NCBI GenBank assembly: GCA_051155755.1
Contig: DAXETY010000114.1
Location: forward strand, 1 to 15,752
From: DAXETY01 sp051155755
GTDB lineage: Bacteria; Desulfobacterota; Desulfobacteria; Desulfobacterales; SG8-13
DNA length: 15,752 nucleotides
Direction: 5' to 3'
Positions 7,878 to 14,822 of this stretch are shown one piece after another. Numbering within the stretch: position 1 is the first letter of the stretch; each line of letters opens with the position of its first letter. The translations under genes and the position numbers were made by a program. Under the pieces are notes generated by a model that was given only the letters and a program-made list of their open reading frames with translations, searched no databases and was not told where the DNA came from.

Positions 7878-8389
7878 GGCTGTTTAACCGGCCCCGTTTT
7901 CGGACCGTTTCTCTCCTCGAAACGGTTCAAGTCGACGTTTTTGCGGCTGTTGTGCGGATCGAAAATGCGGCCGTTCATGGCAATGAAGATTCCGGGAGGC
8001 AGCAATTGCACCGCAGTGACCGCCGCGCCGATATTAAACACCGCGTCGGTATATCGAAATTTGGCCGGCTGCATGGCACCGGTGAGCACAACGGTCTTTT
8101 CCGGTATGCGGGCCAGCACCAGCGCGGTTTGAATCATGGTGTCGGTGCCGTGGGTGACGATCACCCGCGATTCGGCGCATTCGGCGACCGCCTGAAAGAT
8201 GCGGCCCCGGTCGGCATCGGTCAAATCCAGGCTGTCCTTGCGCATCAGGGATAGGATGTCATAGTCGACTGCCACGTTGGCTTCCTTGAGCACCTCGCCG
8301 ACCTGGGGATCGCCTACCTGGTACTGACTCTTGGCATCGAAGTAAAGCTTGTCAATCGTGCCGCCGGTGGTGATAATCTTGATTTTCAT
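7874..8389 (-). CDS. Single-domain asparaginase-like protein
   Basis: This protein has 171 residues, about half the length of ordinary L-asparaginases (about 330). It matches only their N-terminal domain. All the usual active-site elements are present: TTGGTID at 7-13 with nucleophile T11, THGTDTM at 79-85 with T82-D83, TGAMQP at 103-108, and K150 in the position of the catalytic lysine of type I/II enzymes. The C-terminal domain, which normally completes the active site of the partner subunit, is absent and not encoded nearby, because the stop overlaps the Nudix start. Short stand-alone versions of this domain occur in several Proteobacteria, so this is probably a genuine compact family and not a broken gene. 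It should hydrolyse asparagine or a related amide in the cytoplasm. A good Shine-Dalgarno (AGGAAG) and the ATGA overlap with the dehydratase gene fix the start. Confidence 0.88.
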   Translation of the reverse strand: MKIKIITTGGTIDKLYFDAKSQYQVGDPQVGEVLKEANVAVDYDILSLMRKDSLDLTDADRGRIFQAVAECAESRVIVTHGTDTMIQTALVLARIPEKTVVLTGAMQPAKFRYTDAVFNIGAAVTAVQLLPPGIFIAMNGRIFDPHNSRKNVDLNRFEERNGPKTGPVKQP

Positions 8390-9366
8390 CGCTGCACTTC
8401 CTGCATCAGAATGCCGGACATCGTGGGACCGTCGATATTGCCGCCGCTCAGAATCGCGCCGGTTCTACCCAGCCGGCCGGCGGCGCCCTTCAGCAGTGCC
8501 GCCACCCCCAGGGCCCCGGAGGGCTCCACCACCAGTTTCATCCGGTAGAAGAGAAACCGCACGGCTTCGACGATGTCGGCCTCCGATACAGTCCACATGT
8601 CGTCGACATGCTGCAGCACCAGGGGAAACGTCAACTTGCCCAGGGATGGCGTGCGGGTGCCGTCGGCGATGGTCGGCGGGTTGTGAACCTGGTGCAGCAC
8701 GCCGCTGCGAAAAGACCGGGCGGCATCGTCGGCCGTCTCCGGCTCCACGCCCACGATCCGGCATCCGGGTCGCCGGGATTTGGCGGCGATGGCCGAACCG
8801 CTCAGCAGCCCGCCGCCGCCGCAGGGGACCAGCAGGCAGTCTAAATCCGGCACTGCTTCGATGAGCTCCAGCGCGGCGGTACCTTGTCCGGCAATGACGT
8901 CGGCGTGGTCGTATGGCGGAATCAGGACAAAATCGCTTTCCCGCAAGAGCGTCTCGGCCACCGCCTGACGGTCGGCTTTCCCGGGGTCATAATCGATCAC
9001 CCGGGCGCCGTAGCCTTCGGTCGCCGCCCGCTTGATTTGCGGGGCGTTGTTCGGCATGACCACCGTGACGGCGACTCCCAGCAATCGTCCCACCAGGGCC
9101 ACGGCCTGGGCGTGGTTGCCGGAGGAAAACGTCAGCACGCCCCGGCGGCGTTCTTCCGCCGAAAGCTTCCGCACGGCGTTGTACGCCCCGCGAAACTTGA
9201 AGGCCCCGATCCGCTGAAAATTTTCGCACTTGAGAAACACCTGCGACCCGGCACGTTGATCCAGCGTGTGCGATGTCATCACCGGTGTTCGGCGGGCGAT
9301 GCCCTGCAGGCTTTCCCGGGCCTCCAGCACCTTTTCGAACCATTCACCCCGATCGGTTGCGTTCAT
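8386..9366 (-). CDS. PLP-dependent serine/threonine dehydratase or serine racemase (fold type II)
   Basis: This 326-residue protein is a fold-type II PLP enzyme without the regulatory ACT domain of biosynthetic IlvA. K57 in GAFKFRGA binds PLP, SSGNH (81-85) holds N84, the tetraglycine phosphate loop is CGGGGL (182-187), and SGGN (307-310) contacts the pyridine. E208, A212 and D214 sit exactly where serine racemases and catabolic threonine dehydratases bind an activating metal. Possible reactions are deamination of serine, threonine or threo-3-hydroxyaspartate, or serine racemisation; sequence alone does not decide. A TTG at 9372 could also start the frame, but AGGGG lies 7 bases before the ATG at 9366 and far too close to the TTG, so I choose the ATG. 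The gene follows the tautomerase by 15 bases and overlaps the asparaginase start by ATGA. Confidence 0.92.
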   Translation of the reverse strand: MNATDRGEWFEKVLEARESLQGIARRTPVMTSHTLDQRAGSQVFLKCENFQRIGAFKFRGAYNAVRKLSAEERRRGVLTFSSGNHAQAVALVGRLLGVAVTVVMPNNAPQIKRAATEGYGARVIDYDPGKADRQAVAETLLRESDFVLIPPYDHADVIAGQGTAALELIEAVPDLDCLLVPCGGGGLLSGSAIAAKSRRPGCRIVGVEPETADDAARSFRSGVLHQVHNPPTIADGTRTPSLGKLTFPLVLQHVDDMWTVSEADIVEAVRFLFYRMKLVVEPSGALGVAALLKGAAGRLGRTGAILSGGNIDGPTMSGILMQEVQR

Positions 9367-9381
9367 TGGCAAGCCCCTGCG

Positions 9382-9585
9382 CTAGGCTCCGCGTTTTCTT
9401 CGGACGGTAACCGTCTCTCCAGCGATGCCCCAGTTGTCGGTATCGACTTCGTCGATCACCACCACCGTGGTCTGGGGGTCTTTGCCCAGCACCTCCTGCA
9501 GCAGCCGGGTGGCGCCTTCGATCAATGCGGCCTGCTGCTCGGCGGTGGCCCCCTCCCGGGTGATGCGAATGTTGTCGTACGGCAT
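9382..9585 (-). CDS. 4-oxalocrotonate tautomerase-family protein
   Basis: This protein has 67 residues, close to the roughly 62 of 4-oxalocrotonate tautomerase. Members of this superfamily use the N-terminal proline, exposed when the initiator Met is removed, as the catalytic base. Here the ATG at 9585 gives Met-Pro-Tyr, so this start is required; a TTG two codons earlier would bury the proline. The rest fits a bacterial tautomerase: NIRITREG (5-12), TAEQQAALIEGATRLLQEVLG (14-34) and VVVIDEVDTDNWGIAGE (41-57). These proteins form small oligomers that interconvert keto and enol acids; the actual substrate is unknown. It is the first gene of the operon. A tautomerase acting on enol or enamine products beside a dehydratase and a C-S lyase is a sensible but unproven combination. 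Confidence 0.88.
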   Translation of the reverse strand: MPYDNIRITREGATAEQQAALIEGATRLLQEVLGKDPQTTVVVIDEVDTDNWGIAGETVTVRRKRGA

Positions 9586-9638
9586 CCTCAAGATCCTTCC
9601 ATCGCTTCTTTTGCGATCGTTTTGTCGATCGGTTCAGC

Positions 9639-9668
9639 ACTGTAAAACGAATCCCCATTCGGGATCAA
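9639..9668 (-). promoter_or_regulatory. Candidate promoter and operator of the seven-gene operon
   Basis: On the minus strand TTGATC (9668-9663) and TACAGT (9644-9639) are spaced by 18 bases, about 55 bases before the tautomerase start. An imperfect palindrome, GATCCC with GGGATT (within 9650-9667), overlaps the -35 side and could bind a regulator. Further down the leader two CGATCG hexamers (9614-9619, 9626-9631) flank a 6-base spacer. Matches are moderate. Confidence 0.33.
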
Positions 9669-9830
9669 GGGAACAATGAGGCCAAATGCATCCGATTCCG
9701 GAATTTGAGAAGCTGATTTGCCGCAAAGCGAGGTGAGACGCTGTCAAGCGCTCGGCGTTTTAAAATACTCCTGGCCCAATGGCGTGAATTTGGCGATCGA
9801 TTCGAAATCGTGATCCCGATTCGGCATGGA

Positions 9831-10376
9831 TCACGCGACCGACTCCGCCAGCGATAAGGTTACGTGCACCATGCCTTCTTCAGACGTTTTTTGCATGGGC
9901 AACCCGCTGCGGGCAAAAACGGTGAGCATGGCCTTGTTCTTCGGAAGCATGTGAGCCTCGAATTGGGCCACGCCTTTTTCCCGTCCAATGCGCGTGAGAT
10001 GTCCCAGAAGGCGGCTGGCGAGCCCCTGACCGTGATAATCCTCCTCCACCGTAAAGGACACCTCGGCACTGCGAATATTGTTTGCGGTATCGAAAGCCGC
10101 ATAGCGCCCCGCTGCGATGATGGTTTCGTTCTCCCCCTCCCCGACCGTAACCACCAGTGCAACCACACTGTCGAAATCGACCTCGGTAATCGCCTTGAGT
10201 TCGGTTTCGGTCAGGGCTTTTTTGTGTTGAAAGAAGCGCGTGTAGATCGATTCGGGTTCCAGGTTCCGAAAGGCTTCGGTGATCCGGTCCTTGTCGTCGG
10301 CCCGGATGGCCCTGAACCTCACCGGGGTGCCGTTCTTGAGCGTCTCGATCGTGTTGTAGTTGGAAGCGTCGATCAT
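9831..10376 (-). CDS. GNAT-family N-acetyltransferase (Pat/PatZ acetyltransferase-domain type)
   Basis: This 181-residue protein is a single GNAT domain. The start VRFRAIRADDKDRITEAFRNLEPESIYTRFF (19-49) is characteristic of the acetyltransferase domain found at the C-terminus of Pat/PatZ protein lysine acetyltransferases. The acetyl-CoA site is EVSFTVEEDYHGQGLASRLL (105-124) with the GxG at 116-118. Here the domain stands alone without the acyl-CoA synthetase-like part. It should transfer an acetyl group from acetyl-CoA to an amine, perhaps a protein lysine or an amino acid. A strong AGGAGGG Shine-Dalgarno sets the ATG. It is divergent from the ACT-domain gene and 245 bases from the tautomerase ATG, so membership in the downstream operon is uncertain. 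No terminator was recognised after it. Confidence 0.87.
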   Translation of the reverse strand: MIDASNYNTIETLKNGTPVRFRAIRADDKDRITEAFRNLEPESIYTRFFQHKKALTETELKAITEVDFDSVVALVVTVGEGENETIIAAGRYAAFDTANNIRSAEVSFTVEEDYHGQGLASRLLGHLTRIGREKGVAQFEAHMLPKNKAMLTVFARSGLPMQKTSEEGMVHVTLSLAESVA

Positions 10377-10444
10377 GCCCTTGTCCCTCCTTGCGTCATG
10401 TCAATGACTGGATAAGGAATCGTTAAATCCATTGCATTCACCAC

Positions 10445-10472
10445 CCGGTTGTCATATGCATTTCCCAACCGG
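10445..10472. promoter_or_regulatory. Inverted repeat in the divergent intergenic region
   Basis: CCGGTTG (10445-10451) and CAACCGG (10466-10472) are perfect 7-base inverted arms with a 14-base spacer, so arm centres are 21 bases apart, or two helical turns. It lies in the 198-base region between the divergent acetyltransferase and ACT-protein genes. It could be an operator shared by both; no convincing -35/-10 pair was found beside it. Confidence 0.35.
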
Positions 10473-10574
10473 CCTTGTTTTCGTTATGGATTCGAAACGA
10501 ACCCATTCCGACTCCATCAAAAGGTTGCCGGATGTAAATTACAAACTCTTTTTCTTTGGCGGAGGTGATCACGA

Positions 10575-11123
10575 ATGGACACCCGGATTATTGTGACCAT
10601 TACAGGGCCGGAACTGCCGGGCAGGGTCAAGGAATTGGCGAAAATAACAACCGACGCCGGCGGCAGATGGTCGAATCTGAAACTGATACACCTTGAAGGT
10701 CAATCTGCCTGTATTTTCAAAGTCGAGATTGCCGGAGAAAAGGCTGCCGCGTTGAAACAAGCGCTTGCCGCAGACAAAACCTATCAGGTCACTTTTGCGG
10801 AACCCCCGGCAAAGCCGCAAACCGAATCCATCATGCGTCTGGTCGTCGATGCGGTTGATCGCCCGGGACTGGTCCAGGACATTTCCCACCAGCTGATGGA
10901 CCTGGGAATTGAAATCGACGAACTGGACAGTCACAGTTTGGGCACTTTCCAGGTGGGTGCGATGTTCACCGGGACCTTTACCCTCAAGGTGCCGATCGAG
11001 TTGAGCAAGCGCATGATCGTAGAGAAGCTCGAAGAGTTGAGCGACAAGATGAAAATCACCCTGGACCCGGTCGAAACACCTGAAGCCGGATCGGACCCAC
11101 CGCAATCACCTCAGGAAGCCTGA
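10575..11123 (+). CDS. Double-ACT-domain protein, GcvR-like
   Basis: This 182-residue protein is the only confident plus-strand gene. It has two ACT domains: about 4-75 (IIVTITGPELPGRVKELAKI) and about 87-165 (MRLVVDAVDRPGLVQDISHQL), each with the G-[PL]-[GL]-[RL]-V type turn that binds small ligands. A short Pro/Glu-rich tail follows. In E. coli GcvR, the same architecture senses glycine and holds the activator GcvA. The relatives in Desulfobacterota are mostly uncharacterised, and no gcv genes are in this window. It may sense an amino acid and control the neighbouring amino-acid operon, which is an inference. A near-perfect Shine-Dalgarno (GGAGGTGATC, 10561-10570) precedes the ATG. Confidence 0.88.
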   Translation: MDTRIIVTITGPELPGRVKELAKITTDAGGRWSNLKLIHLEGQSACIFKVEIAGEKAAALKQALAADKTYQVTFAEPPAKPQTESIMRLVVDAVDRPGLVQDISHQLMDLGIEIDELDSHSLGTFQVGAMFTGTFTLKVPIELSKRMIVEKLEELSDKMKITLDPVETPEAGSDPPQSPQEA

Positions 11124-11128
11124 ATCGC

Positions 11129-11160
11129 AAAAGCCCCCCTGCAAACTCAACCCAGCAGGG
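11129..11160 (-). terminator. Weak terminator-like hairpin between convergent genes
   Basis: GCAGGG (11160-11155 region) and CCCTGC (11142-11137) form a 6-bp stem with a 12-base loop. On the minus strand it is followed by GGGC and four T (11132-11129). It overlaps the last codons of the permease gene and lies between the convergent ACT-protein and permease genes. No T tract follows on the plus strand, so it would serve mainly the minus-strand transcript. Confidence 0.4.
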
Positions 11161-12652
11161 CCGGGATGCCGTATTGGTATTCGAGCATACCAACCGCCAG
11201 TATCGCTGTCAAAGACACGATGAATACAGCCCCTGGGATGATAATGCGGTCCACAAAGGAAAGCCGTTTCGCACGCTCTTTGTCGCCGATCAGGCCGTTG
11301 TTGTCCAGCAGCATGGTCAGGGCCCAGGCCAGTACCGGGTTCGTTGCGGCTGCGGTAAAAATACAGATACCGGCAGCCTGCGAATCCTTGGCATCTTTGA
11401 TCGTCAGCATGCCGGCCTCCAGCAGCGGCAGAAAGACACCCACCAGCAGCGCGATGCGCATCACCGGCGGCCAGACCGCCACATCCATCGGGAAGCCCAG
11501 GATCGCAATGATGATGCACAGGACGCCGAGCAGGATCGACCCGGCCGGGATCGGGCGCTTGGCGATGGCAGCCGGGATAATGTAGGTACCCCAGCTGGAC
11601 GTAATATTTCCCCCACCGAAAATGGTGCCGATCATCTGGCGCAGCGAACAGGTGGTCATGGTGTCATCGACATCCATCAGGACCTTGTCGGTGCCTCGGG
11701 GGTAATTCATCTCCTGAAAAATGCGATGACCCAGGAAATCCGGCGACCACATGGCCACTGCCAAAATGGCGAACGGCATGGACGCGATGAAGTGCTGCAA
11801 GGTGGGCAGTCCCAGCATCCAGCCTTGTTCGGTGGATCCCCACCAGTAAACCGGATTCAGGTTCGGCAGACCCATTGCCGTCTCGAACCTGAGGTCGAAA
11901 CCGGCCCCCAACGCCAGCGCAGTTGCCAGACCGGTGAGGGCGCAGGCCGGGATCGCCAGCCAGCGCTTGTTGATCTTGGCCAGGAAAGCATACAGGATGA
12001 TATTGACGCCCAGCACCACCAAGCCGACGTGGCCCAGGCCGCCTCCAAGGCCCTTGGCCCAGCTCTGGATCAGGCCGATCTGGCTGATGGCACCGGTAAA
12101 CCCCAAAAAAACCAGCAGGCCGCCGGCGACCCCTTCTCCGGTCAGGTTGACCAGAAGGGAGCCGCCCTTGAAGTGGCTCAGCAGCAAGCCGAATAACCCT
12201 AACAGGATCGCCAGCGCCAGGGGATGGGCTCCGGCCACTGCAATCGCACCAATCAAGGGGATCATCGGGCCGTGGTTTCCGGCCAGATTCGCACGCGGGT
12301 TGATGATACCGGAAGCCAGCACGCAGAACAGCAGTGCCGGGATCAACATTTCGACCCGGGCCACTTCGATGGCGAACTCTTTGCCCAGGTTGATGTGGTC
12401 CCAGGCCTCGGTCAGTCCCTGCGCCCAGGACATCATCACGGCCGAGTACATGGCGATGATGCCGATGGTCCCGGCAATGGCGGGCACCAGGTCTTCCCAC
12501 TCGAAACGGAAGTCACGGCCCGGGAGATTGAGCGCCCAGCGGCGCGGCTGCATGATTTTCAGTTCGTGATCAAGATAGTCGCGGCGATTTTCAAATTCGC
12601 TCTTGGGGCGATGAAGCTCGCGATACGACGGGGCAACTTTGTCTTGCATCAT
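11147..12652 (-). CDS. DUF3360-type multi-spanning membrane protein (putative permease)
   Basis: This protein has 501 residues. A conserved-looking cytoplasmic start (SYRELHRPKSEFENRRDYLDHELKIMQPRRWALNLP as separate blocks at 9-44) is followed by about 12 hydrophobic segments. Length and the N-terminal block match what I recall of DUF3360 (usually about 490-517 residues), a family known mainly from Vibrio and relatives with no established substrate. Conserved-looking polar loops are GNHGPMIPLIG (126-136), DVDDTMTTCSLRQMIGT (327-343) and FGGGNITSSWGTY (345-357). The glycine and WGTY pattern faintly recalls UraA/SulP-fold transporters, so a 7+7 inverted-repeat carrier is a guess. The frame extends upstream to 12718, but the ATG at 12652 sits 5 bases after AGGG and forms an ATGA overlap with the small exported protein's stop, so I choose it. 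Confidence 0.82.
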   Translation of the reverse strand: MMQDKVAPSYRELHRPKSEFENRRDYLDHELKIMQPRRWALNLPGRDFRFEWEDLVPAIAGTIGIIAMYSAVMMSWAQGLTEAWDHINLGKEFAIEVARVEMLIPALLFCVLASGIINPRANLAGNHGPMIPLIGAIAVAGAHPLALAILLGLFGLLLSHFKGGSLLVNLTGEGVAGGLLVFLGFTGAISQIGLIQSWAKGLGGGLGHVGLVVLGVNIILYAFLAKINKRWLAIPACALTGLATALALGAGFDLRFETAMGLPNLNPVYWWGSTEQGWMLGLPTLQHFIASMPFAILAVAMWSPDFLGHRIFQEMNYPRGTDKVLMDVDDTMTTCSLRQMIGTIFGGGNITSSWGTYIIPAAIAKRPIPAGSILLGVLCIIIAILGFPMDVAVWPPVMRIALLVGVFLPLLEAGMLTIKDAKDSQAAGICIFTAAATNPVLAWALTMLLDNNGLIGDKERAKRLSFVDRIIIPGAVFIVSLTAILAVGMLEYQYGIPALLG

Positions 12653-13077
12653 TGCGGCCCTGTTTTTTCCAGAACAAATGCAAATCGTCCGGAACACTGG
12701 TAGTAACCGTCCGACCATGTCCAGACCGATCGGCCCTGGCCGCGGCGATCACTTTCAAAGGTAATGTCCACCAGCTCGCTTACGTAGCCCCCGTCGTCCA
12801 TATAGGTACCCTGCACATGAATATTTCGCGGCCGCTCATGGTCGATGCCCCCCTTGTACTTTCTCTGAACAGCGTTTTTCATAATCATGATCATGATGTC
12901 GTTGGCCTTTTGGTCGATCGTCAGCGTATATTCATCGAGCTTTTCTTTTCCGAGCTCTTCACAGCGGTTGACGGATTCTGTAATGGTTGCCAACCACTGT
13001 CCGCTGTAATCAGCAAAAACGCCAGCCGGATTGCTCAAAACAAGGCCGAACCACAGCAGAAATGCAAATTTTTTCAC
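12649..13077 (-). CDS. Small exported protein, copy A (lipocalin/avidin-like start, unknown function)
   Basis: This 142-residue protein has a signal peptide (K2, K3, hydrophobic 4-15, likely cut after A22 in VFA-D). The mature protein begins D-Y-S-G-Q-W. A G-x-W at the first strand, alternating short strands and a closing strand (GRFAFVLEK, 130-138) suggest a small beta-barrel like lipocalins or avidins; this is inference from pattern alone. C39 near the start and C128 near the end could form a disulfide. The central part is charged (KEKLDEYTLTIDQ). No family was recognised. It starts with GTG behind AAAGGA, the same start codon as its paralogue at 15154-15585. The gene lies 98 bases after cstA, and its stop overlaps the permease start (ATGATG), so the exported protein and the permease should be made together. 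Confidence 0.85.
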   Translation of the reverse strand: MKKFAFLLWFGLVLSNPAGVFADYSGQWLATITESVNRCEELGKEKLDEYTLTIDQKANDIMIMIMKNAVQRKYKGGIDHERPRNIHVQGTYMDDGGYVSELVDITFESDRRGQGRSVWTWSDGYYQCSGRFAFVLEKTGPQ

Positions 13078-13173
13078 GAATCCGTCCTTTCCGATCAGCC
13101 GCCGTCACTGCGGTGAAGTTGATCTCCAACTGAAATACAGGGCCGTTTGCCGACCGAGGGCCGCATTGGCAAC
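13078..13173 (-). repeat. Duplicated 5' flank, copy A (partner at 15586-15682)
   Basis: The roughly 95 bases upstream of copy A align with those upstream of copy B. Shared blocks include CAGCCG, TCACTGC, CCGAG, GCCGC and TGGCAA in the same order and spacing. The duplication therefore includes the leader and ribosome binding site as well as the coding sequence. Confidence 0.55.
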
Positions 13174-13184
13174 CCTCAGGGTTG
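13170..13184. repeat. Perfect palindrome at the cstA stop codon
   Basis: CAACCCT and AGGGTTG are perfect 7-base arms separated by a single base and contain the cstA stop codon. With one base between the arms it is a poor RNA hairpin but a possible protein-binding site. No T tract follows, so it is not a terminator. Confidence 0.3.
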
Positions 13185-14603
13185 TTCGGATACCGGTTCA
13201 ACCGGCATGGAAATCTTCTTGACTCTCCACAGAAAAGCAATCAATGCGACCACGCCGGCCCCGATACCGATACTCGTCGACAAATTCATCGGCAGATTAA
13301 AACCGATGGGAGCGTTGGTAATAAAAGTGACCACTACGACCGTCATAAAAAATGCCGGCACGGTCGCCACCCAATGCAGTTTCCCGGTTTTCGCCAGATA
13401 CACGGCACACGTCCATAGTACGACGGTTGCCAATGTCTGATTGGCCCAGCCGAAATAGCGCCAGATCAGCCCGAAATCCGACAGGGAGATCAAAAAACCG
13501 ATGGCGAACAGCGGAATCGCAATGGTAAGGCGCTTGAGCGCTTTCTTCTGGGAAACCTTGAAGACGTCGGCGACAATCAACCGGGCACTGCGAAAAGCCG
13601 TATCGCCGGAAGTGATCGGCAACGCGATCACCCCGATGACTGCCATCAACCCGCCGACCGGGCCCAGCAGCGTGGTGGACACGCGGTTGACCACCAGTCC
13701 GGGGCCGCCTTCACCCAGCACCTCGTTGAGGACTTCGGGTGAATGAAAGAAGGACATCGCCAGGGTTGCCCAGATCAGTGCGATGACGCCCTCTGAGATC
13801 ATCGTGCCGAAGAATACCCTGCGGCCGTATTTTTCATTGGGCAGGCAGCGGGCCATCATGGGTGACTGGGTGGCGTGGAACCCGCTGATCGCGCCGCAGG
13901 CAATCGTGATAAACATCAACGGCCACAGGGGCAGCTCCTGTGGATTGATATTTTGGAAGGTTCTTTCGGGAAAAAATGTGTAGCCCTTTACGGCGAGCAT
14001 CACGATCAGACCCAGCGCCATGAAAATCAGTACAGCGCCGAACACCGGGTAGATTCTGCCGATGACTTTATCGATTGGAAGTATGGTCGCCAGAAAATAG
14101 TAGGCCAGGATGATGCCAATCAACAAGTTGGTGGGGATGCCGGTCAGGCTCTCCAGCAGCGCCGCCGGGCCCAGAAAAAAGACAACCCCCACGAGCACCA
14201 GCAAAACCACTGAAAAACCGCGCATGAACTGTTTGAAACCGTTGCCAAGGTTGCGCCCCACCACATCCGGAATGCTCTGGCCGTCGTAGCGAACCGAAAG
14301 CATGCCGGAAATATAGTCGTGCACCGCTCCGGCGAAAATGCATCCGAATACGATCCAGATCAAAGCCACCGGCCCGTATAGCGCACCGAGGATCGGACCA
14401 TAAATCGGTCCGAGGCCGGCGATGTTCAGCAATTGGATTAAAAAGATTCTCCAGACCGGCAGCTTGATGTAGTCCACCCCGTCTTCCATGGTTTCGGCGG
14501 GCGTCGGACGAGATGGGTCGGCCCCGAACATCCGATCGATGATTCTACCGTAAACAAAGTAACCAAGCAGCAAGGCGACCACACTGGCGATAAATAGTAA
14601 CAT
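13176..14603 (-). CDS. cstA: Carbon starvation protein CstA (compact form)
   Basis: This protein has 475 residues with about 12 or more hydrophobic helices. Diagnostic CstA segments are NIAGLGPIYGPILGALYGP (60-78), FAGAVHDYISGMLS (about 90-103), SGFHATQSPMMARCLPNEKYGRR (about 243-265) and PITSGDTAFRSARLIVAD (about 333-350). CstA proteins are inner-membrane carriers for peptides, and some members carry pyruvate; they are typically induced on carbon limitation. E. coli CstA is about 700 residues, and this is the shorter type common in anaerobes. The frame extends to a TTG at 14654, but the ATG at 14603 begins directly with the first membrane helix (MLLFIASVVALLLGY) and has a weak GGAAG upstream, so I choose it. 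It leads an apparent operon with the small exported protein and the DUF3360-type permease. A sigma54-like promoter lies about 200 bases upstream. Confidence 0.93.
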   Translation of the reverse strand: MLLFIASVVALLLGYFVYGRIIDRMFGADPSRPTPAETMEDGVDYIKLPVWRIFLIQLLNIAGLGPIYGPILGALYGPVALIWIVFGCIFAGAVHDYISGMLSVRYDGQSIPDVVGRNLGNGFKQFMRGFSVVLLVLVGVVFFLGPAALLESLTGIPTNLLIGIILAYYFLATILPIDKVIGRIYPVFGAVLIFMALGLIVMLAVKGYTFFPERTFQNINPQELPLWPLMFITIACGAISGFHATQSPMMARCLPNEKYGRRVFFGTMISEGVIALIWATLAMSFFHSPEVLNEVLGEGGPGLVVNRVSTTLLGPVGGLMAVIGVIALPITSGDTAFRSARLIVADVFKVSQKKALKRLTIAIPLFAIGFLISLSDFGLIWRYFGWANQTLATVVLWTCAVYLAKTGKLHWVATVPAFFMTVVVVTFITNAPIGFNLPMNLSTSIGIGAGVVALIAFLWRVKKISMPVEPVSEQP

Positions 14604-14804
14604 GGGTCTGACTTCCGTATCGTTGTATAGATGATTTGCGATGTGCAATCCCAACGGCGGTGCGACTTTGCCGATCTCAATCTCACCGAAGTAATTGCTT
14701 CTTGCCGCAATGCCCCTGACCCCGGCATGAAACCGAAACCAGGGTTTTGCTCGGCAGCAGAATTGACCACAAAGGTAGGCCGGATATCTTTTGGCCTCTT
14801 AATT

Positions 14805-14822
14805 TCCAAGATCCGTGCCAAA
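14805..14822 (-). promoter_or_regulatory. Sigma54-like promoter of the cstA operon
   Basis: Reading the minus strand from 14822, TTTGGCACG is followed by GATC and TTGGA. This matches the sigma54 consensus TGGCACG-N4-TTGCA with the correct 10-base distance between GG and the -12 pair, except that the invariant GC at -12 is GG. Transcription would begin near 14794 and give a leader of about 190 bases. An AT-rich stretch lies upstream, where an activator could bind. The -12 deviation keeps confidence modest. Confidence 0.35.

Noticed and set aside
11174..12196. 340-codon plus-strand open frame antisense to the permease
   Set aside because: Composition is dominated by Gln, Gly, Arg and His, the usual mirror of a membrane-protein gene. 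No start signal or homology is evident.
12653..12718. 22-residue N-terminal extension of the DUF3360-type permease
   Set aside because: It lies inside the small exported gene. The ATG at 12652 forms a neat ATGA overlap with an appropriately spaced AGGG.
14604..14654. 17-residue N-terminal extension of CstA from a TTG codon
   Set aside because: The polar extension precedes what is normally the first residue of the first membrane helix; the ATG at 14603 gives the expected start.
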